Shown: positions 25,829-36,127 of the stretch, in pieces | Position numbering within the stretch: position 1 is the stretch's first letter | Layout: the number at the start of each line of letters is the position of its first letter | From: Candidatus Woesearchaeota archaeon | Lineage (GTDB): Archaea; Nanobdellota; Nanobdellia; Woesearchaeales; GW2011-AR4 | Direction of reading: 5' to 3' | DNA length: 38,037 nt | Assembly: GCA_018303655.1 (NCBI GenBank) | Contig: JAGVXT010000010.1 | Coordinates: forward strand, 1-38,037 | Program-made: the position numbers and the translations under genes | Notes under the pieces: generated by a model | What the model saw: the letters and a program-made list of their open reading frames with translations, nothing else | Told to the model about the DNA's origin: nothing | The model's database searches: none

Positions 25829-26536
25829 TTAGTTAAATGTTATTGTGCCGTTTGCAATCAAAATCAGCAGCCAGCCTAAAAATATTAAAATAACGCCGGT
25901 TGCGAGCCTCATGTATGCGCGGTTATTTTGTTTCCATCTCTTTATGCTTTGTATTTTAAAGCCGAAATTAACCATCAGCAAAATAACAATTAATGGTGAT
26001 ATAAAGATTATGTTATATAAAATAAGCATCAGGAATGCTGCAAAATTAAAATTTTGCGACAGCAAAAGCAGTATTGCAAGATAAGGGGCGCCTGTGCACG
26101 GCAGTTCAACTCCTGCAACAAAAATTCCCAGGAATATGACTCCCGGCAATGTAATCTTCCTTGTCATTTCATGAATCTGCTTTGCCCTTTCAGGAGGGAT
26201 TGCAAGTGTTATTCCCTGCCCGTACCAAAAAAAATCCTTTATTTCTATCAAGCCCGCTATAATAATCAATGAGCCTACAATTATTGATATATATTCGCTT
26301 ATATACAAAGGGATTGAGCTTAAAAAATACAAAATTCCAAAGCCTGCTAACACATAAGTAACGAAAACCGCAAAAATATAGAAAAACCCGTAAAACATCA
26401 TTTCCTTTTTAGTCTTGAATGCTACCATTATGGATATAAGAAGTATCAAAACTCCTATAGCGCAGGGATTGATTGAGTCTATCAATGCTGTTGTTATTAT
26501 AGTTCCTAAAGTTGGTAGGTATGCTGAAACTGCCAT
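25829..26536 (-). CDS. CcdA-like membrane protein
   Basis: LIDSINPCAIGVLILLISIM; FVAGVELPCTGAPYLAILLLL. Confidence 0.8.
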   Translation of the reverse strand: MAVSAYLPTLGTIITTALIDSINPCAIGVLILLISIMVAFKTKKEMMFYGFFYIFAVFVTYVLAGFGILYFLSSIPLYISEYISIIVGSLIIIAGLIEIKDFFWYGQGITLAIPPERAKQIHEMTRKITLPGVIFLGIFVAGVELPCTGAPYLAILLLLSQNFNFAAFLMLILYNIIFISPLIVILLMVNFGFKIQSIKRWKQNNRAYMRLATGVILIFLGWLLILIANGTITFN

Positions 26537-26537
26537 T

Positions 26538-27281
26538 TTAGCTTATGGTTGGATTTATTTCTTCAATCGGTTTTTCTGTAAATACAAATTTTATTCTGTC
26601 GCCTGGTGGGACTTTTTCATAAGGAGAAATAATATAAGTGGATGGATTGTCAATTAAGTTTCCATTGACAAAAACATAAAGCTTTGCAGGCTGCTCATTG
26701 CATTTATCGCCTTCATGAGCAGACGCTAAGCCATCATCTGTTGGGACTTTTATCCCATCGCTGGAAATAAAGCCTCCAATTGCGTAAAAGAAAGCTCCTA
26801 AGCTAGCTTGCTTTTTGTCCAATATAACTCCTTCTACGTGTATTCTGTTGTCATTGTGGGCATGCAACAAATCTACCCCTTGCCTGTTTGATAAACCTTT
26901 AGGCTCAGCAAACTCAATTTTCTTGCCACAAACCCATATTTCAAAATCCGCATGCCAATGCACAGGCCCTTTTGTTAATGAAATGATGTTTAAATGTAAA
27001 GTTGTTAAGACAAGGTAAATAGTCACAAGAGAAGCTGTTATCACAATCAAGAAGTATATAATTTTCTTGGCAGCATCATTCATTATTTTATGAAATAATA
27101 AAATTATAATAATCAAAATGCTGAAAATCAAAGATCCGTAGCCAAAAGCACTTAATTGTCTTATTGGATAAAGCCCGGAATGGTCTAAAGCAAACTCATC
27201 TTCTTCGCCTTCATGGGAAAAAACAATGTACGCAGATAAAATTGAGAGCAATAATAGAAATACTAAAAACCTCTTTTTCAT
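26538..27281 (-). CDS. Multi-TM His-rich (HWHAD) putative metal-binding protein
   Basis: VHWHADFEIWVCGKKIEF...LLHAHNDNRIHVEGVI; similar layout to 16994-17557. Confidence 0.65.
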   Translation of the reverse strand: MKKRFLVFLLLLSILSAYIVFSHEGEEDEFALDHSGLYPIRQLSAFGYGSLIFSILIIIILLFHKIMNDAAKKIIYFLIVITASLVTIYLVLTTLHLNIISLTKGPVHWHADFEIWVCGKKIEFAEPKGLSNRQGVDLLHAHNDNRIHVEGVILDKKQASLGAFFYAIGGFISSDGIKVPTDDGLASAHEGDKCNEQPAKLYVFVNGNLIDNPSTYIISPYEKVPPGDRIKFVFTEKPIEEINPTIS

Positions 27282-27333
27282 TTGGATATCCTTAAGATCT
27301 AGATTATATAAGATTTGCTATTTTTTTTGGGAT

Positions 27334-28008
27334 TTAACTCTTTTTGCAGATGAACATGCAATGGTCTTTCTGGAATGGCTCCAGCTCCCTATAATCAATA
27401 ATTGTCAAAGCTTTCTCTAACTTTTCCTTTACCTCCCTGAAAATCTGCTTGGGCTGCTTCGTGACATCCATGCTTCTTGCCTTGACAGCCAGCAAAGCAT
27501 ACCCGCCATTCCTTAAGAATAATCCAGCATTTTTTAAGAAAATTTCAACCTGGTTTTTCTGTGCAACATCCTGATAGAGGACATCAACTGCGGATATTCT
27601 TTCTTTTAAAATATCAATTTTATTGGCGTCAGCAAGAACAGGGGCAATGTTCTTCCTTTTATAGCACAAGAATACCAAATCCCTCATGACCCTTGGAGCG
27701 ATGTCAACAGCAAAGACAAACCCTTCATTTCCAACAATATCGGAAACGTGGCTTACAGTTGTGCCTGATGCAGAGCCAAGATACAGAACAGCATCATCTT
27801 TTCTGATGCCGATGTTAAGGCTGCCTTTCAGGATGCAGGATGCAAGCTTGCTTTTGAAGGCGTCCCATTCCCTGTATTCTGCATTATTTTCCATGACAAG
27901 CTTTTCGCCGTAAACGTTTTGATTTGGAACTAAGTTGATTGTGTACAGCTGCTTTCTTCTGCCCTGCTCTGACTCAAAAACCTCAAATATCCTGGATTTT
28001 TTTATCAT
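27334..28008 (-). CDS. flpA: Fibrillarin-like rRNA/tRNA 2'-O-methyltransferase
   Basis: VLYLGSASGTTVSHVSDIVGNEGFVFAVDIAPRVMRDL. Confidence 0.95.
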   Translation of the reverse strand: MIKKSRIFEVFESEQGRRKQLYTINLVPNQNVYGEKLVMENNAEYREWDAFKSKLASCILKGSLNIGIRKDDAVLYLGSASGTTVSHVSDIVGNEGFVFAVDIAPRVMRDLVFLCYKRKNIAPVLADANKIDILKERISAVDVLYQDVAQKNQVEIFLKNAGLFLRNGGYALLAVKARSMDVTKQPKQIFREVKEKLEKALTIIDYRELEPFQKDHCMFICKKS

Positions 28009-28949
28009 TTTAAATCATTAAATTTATCTTCTAATTCTTTTTTTAATTTGTCGCCAATGAATTTGCCCTGGAAATAGTCTACCTTTGACGCTATTGATAT
28101 TTTGTCTGCCAATGCCCTTGCAATTTTGCCGTGTATTTTCTCAGGAGCTTTGGCTATCAATGGATGATGCACTATAATGCCGTGCCTTGGCGGCTTTGCG
28201 CCTGTTTTCATGTGCCTGAACAATGCCTTTTCCGCCCCTAAAATTTGGATTGTTGAAGCAGGCATCTCGCTTAATCTTTTAAGCGAACCGGCATGCTCTA
28301 TCAGCTTTGCCCCTGTTAAAACACCGCAAACAGCCTTTGTGTTTGGACAAAGTTCATCCATTAATGCTGAAATATAATCAATCTGGGATTTTTTCAATTG
28401 GTATAGGTCATGGATTTGGCCTGTAAATGCCCTTATCGGCTCCAAATCATCTTGTCCAAGATCGGCTCCAATGGATTCTTCAGGCTTAACGTGGATTTTC
28501 TTGAGCAGTTCAGGTTTTTCATTTTCAATAATTTCCTCAACAAACCTTTCATGGCTTTCTGTTGCCATAGAAAATTCAGGATTGTACAGCCCGTACCATT
28601 CCCTCAGCCTTTTTGCAAGGAGGTTTGCGATTTTTTCAAGGTCGTCAATAAGATTGATTGACTGGATCAGCAGAATATCATCAGTTACCGAATTTTTGAC
28701 ATCAGATTTTGTCAGTTGAAGATTTTTACTGTAAAAATCGCTGAAGAATGTGTTTTTTTTGAAATAAAGCAGTATTTTTGCCAATGACGCTTCATCCGGC
28801 TCTTTCAGAGTGTTATGCTTGTTTTTCATTATTTCAATGGATTTGTCTCTGTTTTGATAATCTTCCAAACTATTAAACTCTATTTTATCAACTATCTCAA
28901 AGTTTTCGTTAAATACAAATATCCCAAGCATATTTGAAAACAGGTGCAT
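28005..28949 (-). CDS. nop5: Nop5/Nop56-like C/D box RNP protein
   Basis: ELCPNTKAVCGVLTGAKLIEHAGSLKRLSEMPASTIQILGAEKALFRHMKTGAKPPRHGII. Confidence 0.95.
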   Translation of the reverse strand: MHLFSNMLGIFVFNENFEIVDKIEFNSLEDYQNRDKSIEIMKNKHNTLKEPDEASLAKILLYFKKNTFFSDFYSKNLQLTKSDVKNSVTDDILLIQSINLIDDLEKIANLLAKRLREWYGLYNPEFSMATESHERFVEEIIENEKPELLKKIHVKPEESIGADLGQDDLEPIRAFTGQIHDLYQLKKSQIDYISALMDELCPNTKAVCGVLTGAKLIEHAGSLKRLSEMPASTIQILGAEKALFRHMKTGAKPPRHGIIVHHPLIAKAPEKIHGKIARALADKISIASKVDYFQGKFIGDKLKKELEDKFNDLK

Positions 28950-29054
28950 ATGGCAAAGAAGTGATTATTGTTTTTTAAACATGTCGAAAATTCTTGAGTT
29001 TCCCAAGTGTCGTAAACAATAAGATTAATAAACAAAAAGATTATTAAATCTTAT

Positions 29055-29357
29055 ATGACTTTGGTTTACATAACGTGCAAAGATGAAAAGGAAGCTGAAA
29101 GGATATCAACGCATCTGCTGGAAAAAAGGCTGATAGCGTGCGCCAACATATTTCCCATAAAGAGCATGTACTGGTGGAGCAATAAGATTGCAAAACACAA
29201 TGAAAATGCGATTATTGCAAAAACTAACAATAGAAATTTTAAAAAGATTGTGGCCGAAGTCAAAAAAATGCATTCTTACGAGATTCCGTGCATTTTAAAA
29301 TTAGATGCTGCTGCAAACAGTGATTATGGGGCTTGGGCAAAAAAAGAGCTAAGGTAG
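29055..29357 (+). CDS. cutA: Divalent cation tolerance protein CutA
   Basis: LVYITCKDEKEAERISTHLLEKRLIACANIFPIKSMYWW...HSYEIPCIL. Confidence 0.92.
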   Translation: MTLVYITCKDEKEAERISTHLLEKRLIACANIFPIKSMYWWSNKIAKHNENAIIAKTNNRNFKKIVAEVKKMHSYEIPCILKLDAAANSDYGAWAKKELR

Positions 29358-29358
29358 G

Positions 29359-31041
29359 ATGTCACTAAATATAGTAAAAGAGGTGCGGGATATAAACAGG
29401 CTTAACCAGATACTTCTAGTTCTTTTTGAAGAGGGATTTGACTTATTGCTAAAAAAGATAAACCTCAGGCAGTACATACCAATCACAAAAAGGCTTAAAT
29501 CCAAGTTAAAAAAAAGCGAAGAAATAAAGCCGGAAATCAGGCTCAGGAGAACTCTTGAAAGGCTTGGCCCAACTTTCATAAAATTCGGCCAGGTTCTGAG
29601 CGTAAGGCCTGACTTGGTGCCAAAAGAATATTCCAAAGAGCTGGAAAAGCTGCAGGACAAGGTGCCGGAGTTTTCATTTGATGATGTAAGGGCTATAATA
29701 GAAAAAGAGCTTGGCAAGAGCATAGAGCAGCTTTTTCTTCATTTTGAAAAAAAGCCGATTGCAAGCGCCTCCATAAGCCAGGTGCACAAGGCAATCCTGA
29801 AAAACGGGGAAAAGGTTGCTGTAAAGGTGCAGAGGCCAGATGTAAAAAAGATTATGGAAACCGACATAGAGATAATGTTCTATTTTGCGAATCTTCTTGA
29901 AAAGCATCTGGAAAAGGCAAGAAGGTTCAATCCCACAAGAATTGTCAGCGAGTTCAGGGAATGGACAGAAAAGGAGCTTGATTTCAGGCTGGAAGCAAGG
30001 AACGCAAAAAGATTTGCGCAGAATTTCATGGGAAGCAAGACCGTGCGCATTCCCAAGGTTTTTGATGAGTTGACAAGCGAGAAAGTGCTGACTTTGGAGT
30101 TTATAGACGGGATTGAACTGCACAACATAATCGAAATAAGGAAAAGAAAAATTAATTTTGGGCAAGCGCTCAAAAACGGCTTTGATGCTGTGCTGACCCA
30201 GGTTTTTGTCCACGGAATATTTCATGCAGATCCCCATCCGGGCAACCTGATCGTGATGAAGAATAACTCCATTGCCTTTGTTGACTTTGGAATTGTGGGC
30301 TATTTTGATGAAAAGCTGAAGAATAAGTGCATAGATTTGCTTTACGGCATTGTTGAGCATGATGAAGGGCTTGTAGTTGACATATTGATGAGCATGGGCA
30401 TGGAAAGCGATGATGTTGATTATGAGCAGCTTAAATCAGACATTGGGTTTGCAATACAGCCGCTGCAGGGCTCTTCCATAAAGAATATCAAAGTGAGCAG
30501 AGTGCTTGAGGAAGTTATTGATATAGCATTGAAGCACAAGCTAAGAATGCCTATATCTTTTGTCCTGTTTGGAAAAACAATAGTAACACTTGAGGGAATA
30601 GCCCTTGATTACGATCCAAATTTCAATACCATAGAGACTGCAAAGCCATTTATCGAGAAACTGGTGGCAAGAAGAAAAAATCCCCTTTATGCATGGAAGA
30701 ATATTATCCATAATATCCACAGGTACAGGAAGTTTGCAGAGGAATTTCCTGAGAAAGCGGAAAGGGCTCTTGACAAAATACAAAAAGGAAGCATAAAGGT
30801 TAATATTGAAGACACTGACATAAAGCAGCTGTCCATGGAGATAGACAGGAGCAGCAATCGTGTTGCTTATGGACTATTGATTGCTGCTTTGCTGATAGTG
30901 TCTGCTATACTGATACAGGTGGAAAAAGGGCCAACAATACTCGGAATCCCGTTTCTTTCATTTTTCAGCTTCTTTTTTGCATCAATATTCTTATTTGTGT
31001 TGTTTATTTCCATATTGATGGAAAAGTTCAGGCACTGGTGA
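29359..31041 (+). CDS. ABC1/UbiB-family atypical kinase
   Basis: LERLGPTFIKFGQVLSVRPDLVP, ASISQVHKA, VKVQRP, FHADPHPGNLIV, FVDFGIVG, C-terminal TMs. Confidence 0.94.
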   Translation: MSLNIVKEVRDINRLNQILLVLFEEGFDLLLKKINLRQYIPITKRLKSKLKKSEEIKPEIRLRRTLERLGPTFIKFGQVLSVRPDLVPKEYSKELEKLQDKVPEFSFDDVRAIIEKELGKSIEQLFLHFEKKPIASASISQVHKAILKNGEKVAVKVQRPDVKKIMETDIEIMFYFANLLEKHLEKARRFNPTRIVSEFREWTEKELDFRLEARNAKRFAQNFMGSKTVRIPKVFDELTSEKVLTLEFIDGIELHNIIEIRKRKINFGQALKNGFDAVLTQVFVHGIFHADPHPGNLIVMKNNSIAFVDFGIVGYFDEKLKNKCIDLLYGIVEHDEGLVVDILMSMGMESDDVDYEQLKSDIGFAIQPLQGSSIKNIKVSRVLEEVIDIALKHKLRMPISFVLFGKTIVTLEGIALDYDPNFNTIETAKPFIEKLVARRKNPLYAWKNIIHNIHRYRKFAEEFPEKAERALDKIQKGSIKVNIEDTDIKQLSMEIDRSSNRVAYGLLIAALLIVSAILIQVEKGPTILGIPFLSFFSFFFASIFLFVLFISILMEKFRHW

Positions 31042-31045
31042 TAAA

Positions 31046-31552
31046 ATGCCGCAGGCTGTTGTCCATGTTTTGTTCACGATAATTGCGCTTGACTTGTTCA
31101 GGGACCATTTTCTCAAGAACAAGCGCAGCATGCCGTTGCACTATGTATTTATAGGAGGAATTGCAGGACTGCTTCCTGACATTGATGTACCATTGTTTTG
31201 GGTTCTGAATAATTTTCTCGGAATTGACATTCCGTGGTTTCACAGGATTTTTACGCATACTTTTCTATTCATTTTTATATTTTTGATTATTTCATTGATT
31301 TACTTTGACTTCAACAGAAAAGCAAGCAAGATTTTTGCAGCCATAACATTTGGAGTTGCATTCCACATTTTTCTGGATTGGCTGCTTGTGGGCGGGCTTG
31401 CCCCGTTTTACCCTTTTTCGGACGCTGTCTATGGCCTGAACCTCATAGGGAAATTGGGGCTGCCATTGGCGGCTGAAGGCCTGGAAGCAATTGTATTGCT
31501 GTGGTGGCTGTGGCACGAGGAAAAGCTGCACAAGATAAGCGATTTTATTTAA
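31046..31552 (+). CDS. YdjM/DUF457-like membrane-bound metal-dependent hydrolase
   Basis: GGIAGLLPDIDVPLFW...HRIFTHTFLFIF...FHIFLDWLL. Confidence 0.75.
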   Translation: MPQAVVHVLFTIIALDLFRDHFLKNKRSMPLHYVFIGGIAGLLPDIDVPLFWVLNNFLGIDIPWFHRIFTHTFLFIFIFLIISLIYFDFNRKASKIFAAITFGVAFHIFLDWLLVGGLAPFYPFSDAVYGLNLIGKLGLPLAAEGLEAIVLLWWLWHEEKLHKISDFI

Positions 31553-31602
31553 ACACCAGGGAAAATCTTTGATTTTCGTGGCCATAAAAATTCACCAAAT
31601 TT

Positions 31603-31851
31603 TTATAGGAACCCAAAATTTTTCAAAAACCTTACAATCAAAGCAGCCAAAAAGACTATTGCAACTGCTGTGAAAATATTATTTTTCTTTTTATCTTTTA
31701 TATAAACAATCCAACCTGCCAACAATAAGCCAATAATCAAAGAAAACCACTTCCATCCATTGCTTATATTTGTGTAGAAAACATATGATTCTATCAGCGC
31801 GATTGGAATTGCAATTTTGAGTATCAGTTCCCAGTTGTATTCTTCTTCCAT
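31603..31851 (-). CDS. Small membrane protein
   Basis: 82-aa ORF with three hydrophobic segments. Confidence 0.5.
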   Translation of the reverse strand: MEEEYNWELILKIAIPIALIESYVFYTNISNGWKWFSLIIGLLLAGWIVYIKDKKKNNIFTAVAIVFLAALIVRFLKNFGFL

Positions 31852-31984
31852 TTTGATTTTAGGATTTTTAAATTTTCAATTTCAATATTAGTTTTAGTAA
31901 TGTTTTTGATAATGTGAAATTAATGTTTGATTTTAATATTTTTCATCTGACATAACGCATTACTTAAAATATTCTTTTAAAAAT

Positions 31985-32662
31985 CTATTCTATTACTGTT
32001 CCCTTAAACTTCTTTCCATTCAGCAGATTTTCCAAATTCTTTAAATCTTTTCCGATAATGTTAACTTTTATCCTTGATTTTTTTGCCTCTTTTGCAGCAA
32101 CAGGATCGAAAGGAGCATTCATCCCAGCCTTCCATTTGCCGCTTATTAATTTGCTGTAGTCCTGCCAGCTTATTTTCTCAATTTTTTTTGCATCCTTGTG
32201 CTTTTTTGGGTCTTTGTCATAAACATAGTCAACATTGCTCATGTTTATAACTTCCCTTATGCCTAAATTTTTTGCCAGCAGCACTGCATCGTAATCAGTG
32301 CTCCATCCGGGCTTCCAGCCTGCTGCCATAACTATGTTTTTTTTGAAATTAATTTTTGAATTCGGGTTTGTGATTATGGAGTCATTTGCCTTATCGCCAA
32401 AAATTGATTTCAGCGAATGGGCATTTATTTTTGTGGCTTGAATGCCAAGCCAGTCCATCTCCCTGTTGCCAAGCTTTTTTATTTTTGAGGCTGCCTGCTG
32501 GAAGTTTCGTGCCAATTTTCCCCCGCCGCAAATGATTATAAATTTATATTTTTTTTTGATGTATTTTTCAATAGTTTTTTTAAAATTATTGAGAAATTTT
32601 TTGTCCAGTTTATCAGGAAATATTAACGAGCCGCCTAATGATATCACAAAAGTTTTTGGCAT
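31985..32662 (-). CDS. pyrH: Archaeal-type UMP kinase
   Basis: FVISLGGSLIFPD, IICGGGKLARNFQ, GWKPGWSTDYDAVLLAKNLG, NVDYVYDKDPKKH. Confidence 0.88.
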   Translation of the reverse strand: MPKTFVISLGGSLIFPDKLDKKFLNNFKKTIEKYIKKKYKFIIICGGGKLARNFQQAASKIKKLGNREMDWLGIQATKINAHSLKSIFGDKANDSIITNPNSKINFKKNIVMAAGWKPGWSTDYDAVLLAKNLGIREVINMSNVDYVYDKDPKKHKDAKKIEKISWQDYSKLISGKWKAGMNAPFDPVAAKEAKKSRIKVNIIGKDLKNLENLLNGKKFKGTVIE

Positions 32663-32697
32663 TATGAATTGCTATTCATGATAATATAAAAACATTT

Positions 32698-33051
32698 CTA
32701 CTGGCTGCCCATTCCGATAAAAGCAACTCCAATTATTATCAATGCAATCCCAAGCCATTTAACCCTGTTCATTTTTTCCCCAAGGAACCTGACGCTCAGC
32801 AAGCTTACCCATATGTAAACCAATGATACAAAAGGGTACAGAACAGACAAATCGCCTCCTTTTAGAGCAGGCACAAACATTAAAGTTCCTATTGCGTACA
32901 AAGCCACCCCTCCAAAAAGATGGTAGTTGGTTGCCAATGAGCTTAGCTTTGACAATTGCTTGGCAGATGCCTTCTTAAGCAGTATTGGGCCAAAAGCTCC
33001 TATAAGAGTTGCTAAAATTACCAATCCAATTGCCCATAGTTGCGTTGCCAT
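32698..33051 (-). CDS. Small EamA/DMT-type transporter, half-size
   Basis: Four TMs; GGDLSVLYPFVSLVYIWVSLLSVRFLGEKMNRVKWLGIALIIIGV; ATG at 33051. Confidence 0.75.
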   Translation of the reverse strand: MATQLWAIGLVILATLIGAFGPILLKKASAKQLSKLSSLATNYHLFGGVALYAIGTLMFVPALKGGDLSVLYPFVSLVYIWVSLLSVRFLGEKMNRVKWLGIALIIIGVAFIGMGSQ

Positions 33052-33052
33052 T

Positions 33053-33427
33053 TTAAATGGCTCCTGGCACGGATTCTTTGCTCCCGTAACCAATCGAGAT
33101 TATTCCAAAAATAATGAATGCCACGCCAAACCATTTGAAAGCATTCATCTTTTCATTCAAAAAAAATATTGAAAGCCAGCTTACCCAAATGTAGCTTGTT
33201 GCAATTATCGGGTACAAAACAGAAACTTCCCCGCCTCTGAAAGATACAATCATCAATGTACCACCGACAGCATAAAGAACAATTCCTCCTACGAGATAGT
33301 AGTTTGTCAATATACTTACAATGTCAAATGTTAATGTTGCAGAGCCCAGCTTATAAAGTATCTGGGCAGAGGAAGTCAATAGCGTTGTAAACAAAACAAG
33401 CAAAATTGACTCTAGTTTAGTTGCCAT
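33053..33427 (-). CDS. Small EamA/DMT-type transporter, half-size, tandem paralogue
   Basis: GGEVSVLYPIIATSYIWVSWLSIFFLNEKMNAFKWFGVAFIIFGI. Confidence 0.75.
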   Translation of the reverse strand: MATKLESILLVLFTTLLTSSAQILYKLGSATLTFDIVSILTNYYLVGGIVLYAVGGTLMIVSFRGGEVSVLYPIIATSYIWVSWLSIFFLNEKMNAFKWFGVAFIIFGIISIGYGSKESVPGAI

Positions 33428-33497
33428 TTTTATTATTAGTTTTATTTTTAATCTATCATTGGGTATTTTTTATTTAAAAGTTCTCAAATAAAATTCA

Positions 33498-35114
33498 TTA
33501 CTTCAGCATTATCTCAACAAAAGATGAGTAAGCCGGCCTTGTGACAAAAACCCCGATTGTGACTCCTATTATTGTTGTGATTGCAAATCCTTTTAATAAT
33601 CCGGCTCCTGCAAATATCAATGGTATCATGGCAACAACAACAGTTGCGTATGCAAGCATTATTATTATAAACGCCCTCTTGACTTTTTCTCTCCAGTTAT
33701 AAACATTTGCTGTCTCGCCTTTCAGTGTTTCATCTGTTATGACAATCTGATCGTCAACTCCTGTGCCGATTGCAACAAGAATGCCGGCTATTGCAGCCAT
33801 GTCAATGTTCCAGCCTATAAAAGCTGCAACCCCAAGCAATATTATGACTTCAGAAAACATTGTTATCAAAATAGGTATTGCTATCATCATTTTCCTATAC
33901 CTTATACCAATAACAATTGCAACTGAAATTATTGCAAGCAATGACATTAAAATTGCGTTTTTGACAAAGCCTTCTCCCAACACAGGCGAAATTGCATCTG
34001 TCTTGACAATATTCAATTTTACTGGCAAAGAGCCTGTTATCAGAATTGTCTGCAGCCTTTTCATGTTCTGCAATGAATTGAAAATAGCTTCCTGGTTGTT
34101 TGTCCCTGTTCCAGATCCAGATATTGCAATTTGAGTTACAGCCTCTCCTTTCAGGTCAGCGCCTATGTTGAGCTCATCAACCTTTTTATCATCAAGATAA
34201 AGCTCCAATTTTTCGCTTAGGTAATCGCTTCTTCCGGAAGCAGAATCATAAACAACTGTTAAGCTTTTGGTTGCATCAGCTTGTCGTTGGGCAGCTTCCT
34301 GGCTTAAAGTTATTGAAAACCTAAAGCGGCAGAACCATTGCGAGCCGGAAGAGGAGCATCCTGCACCTGGATCAATGCCTGCTTCATTTGCGCTTCTTGC
34401 AACATAAACAATATCGTTGCCTCCTCTGAATACAGTGTTATTTCCAACTTTTGCCTCAAACTTTCCTTGTCTTGCCAACAAATCTTTTATCTCTTCCTCT
34501 GTTGCGCCTGCAATCTCAACGATAATATACTGGTTGCCAACTAAATCATTGGCGTCTTTTATTACTATGTCGCTCAATCCGTAGACATTAAGCCTTTCTT
34601 TCATGTTGTCAATTAAAACACTCATGTCAAATTGGCTAAGCTTGACTTCCGGCTGCAAAAGCACCCTTGTGCCACCCTGCAAATCAAGCCCTTTCCTTAT
34701 GTTTGTCTTTGGAGCTTCATAAACCCTTAAGCCAATGTCTTCGCTTGTTTTGATTATTTTATATGCTCCTTTTGTTGTTTTGATTTGGAATGTCCTGTTA
34801 ATGCCTATTGATGCCATGGATTTGTAATAGGATTCAACATCATCAATAGGAATGTTATTAATTGAGATTATTCTTTCCCTTTGAACAGGCTGGACATTTG
34901 GCTTTGGCTGCGGAATTCCAGCTATGCTTGCCGAGCTGTTTGTCAGAACGCTTCTTATTGCAACTCCCTTGCTTAATGTTGGATGTATGGCTATCAAAGA
35001 GATGATGATAAATAATGCCAACAAAATTACTCTCCAGTTTGTTATTAATTTCCTGATTTTGTAGTTCATAAACTCACCAACAAAATTTTGATTTTGTTGC
35101 TTCGTAATAGCCAA
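33498..35114 (-). CDS. secD: Protein translocase subunit SecD
   Basis: RKGLDLQGGTRVLLQPE; GTGVDDQIVITDETL; multiple TMs. Confidence 0.94.
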   Translation of the reverse strand: MAITKQQNQNFVGEFMNYKIRKLITNWRVILLALFIIISLIAIHPTLSKGVAIRSVLTNSSASIAGIPQPKPNVQPVQRERIISINNIPIDDVESYYKSMASIGINRTFQIKTTKGAYKIIKTSEDIGLRVYEAPKTNIRKGLDLQGGTRVLLQPEVKLSQFDMSVLIDNMKERLNVYGLSDIVIKDANDLVGNQYIIVEIAGATEEEIKDLLARQGKFEAKVGNNTVFRGGNDIVYVARSANEAGIDPGAGCSSSGSQWFCRFRFSITLSQEAAQRQADATKSLTVVYDSASGRSDYLSEKLELYLDDKKVDELNIGADLKGEAVTQIAISGSGTGTNNQEAIFNSLQNMKRLQTILITGSLPVKLNIVKTDAISPVLGEGFVKNAILMSLLAIISVAIVIGIRYRKMMIAIPILITMFSEVIILLGVAAFIGWNIDMAAIAGILVAIGTGVDDQIVITDETLKGETANVYNWREKVKRAFIIIMLAYATVVVAMIPLIFAGAGLLKGFAITTIIGVTIGVFVTRPAYSSFVEIMLK

Positions 35115-35129
35115 AAACTTTGTTTTTGC

Positions 35130-36074
35130 CTATATGTGTATTCCTTTTTTTGCCTTTTTCTCAACGTAGATTCTCAGCAAGCCTACATTCTGTATCCACG
35201 TGTTGAAGATGTCAGCAATCAATCCAATCAGTAAAATCAGCATAATCTGCCTTATAACCTCTGATTGGGTGACCGCAAGCGCAACAATTATGGAAATTAT
35301 TGCTGTGATTGTCATTGTCATTCCTGTTTTTATTGAGCTTATTATCCTATCCATAACAGTCCCTTCCTTTCTTTTCAATACCCTTACTGTCAGCAAAATG
35401 TCCGTGTCAACAGAATAGCCAATAAGCATGAGGAAAGCAGCAATTCCTGCAGTTCCAATTCTTACATCAAACATATTCATTACTGCCAAAGCAACAGCTA
35501 TATCCGAAAAAGCAGCAAGTATTACTGCAGCGCTTGGTATAAAAGTCCTGAAGTAAATGAAAACAACCAGCCCCATGAACAGGAATGCAACTGCCAATGC
35601 AATCAAAGATTCCCTGAAAAAGCTTGCTCCAAGAGATGAGCCGATTATTTCTATCCCATAATCTACTTTGCTTAAGTCTGTTTTCAGCGCATCGCCAATT
35701 GAATCCAGCAATTTATCAGCCTGCGCTTTATCATTGCCTTCAATATCAGCCTCTACAATGATTCCAACAACAGCTCCCGTGCTTCTTAAAGTCCTGACAG
35801 AAATGTCGTTTCCTGGGAATTGCGATGATATTTGCTTTTCAATCTGGATGGTATCAACATGTTTATCATAAGGAATTGTTACAGTCACTCCTCCTTTCAA
35901 TGACACCTCCTTCTGCATGAAATCACCTGTTGTATAAACCTGGTAGCCGATTTGAATCAGAGCGAGAAAGAGCATTATGAAAGGTATGATTAACAGCAGC
36001 TTGTATTTCTTGTCATAAACTTCAAACAAGGCGCTTTTTACTGATTTTTTTTGCTCGATAGTTTTTTGTTCCAT
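35130..36074 (-). CDS. secF: Protein translocase subunit SecF
   Basis: VSLKGGVTVTIPY; LIGYSVDTDILLTVRVLKR. Confidence 0.92.
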   Translation of the reverse strand: MEQKTIEQKKSVKSALFEVYDKKYKLLLIIPFIMLFLALIQIGYQVYTTGDFMQKEVSLKGGVTVTIPYDKHVDTIQIEKQISSQFPGNDISVRTLRSTGAVVGIIVEADIEGNDKAQADKLLDSIGDALKTDLSKVDYGIEIIGSSLGASFFRESLIALAVAFLFMGLVVFIYFRTFIPSAAVILAAFSDIAVALAVMNMFDVRIGTAGIAAFLMLIGYSVDTDILLTVRVLKRKEGTVMDRIISSIKTGMTMTITAIISIIVALAVTQSEVIRQIMLILLIGLIADIFNTWIQNVGLLRIYVEKKAKKGIHI

Positions 36075-36127
36075 ATAATTTTTCCCCAGTAAGATTTATA
36101 GAAAAATACACACTTAATAAAGCTTTT

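Noticed and set aside
29674-30360. 228-aa antisense ORF inside the UbiB-like gene
   Set aside because: Shadow ORF opposite a clear kinase-like CDS.
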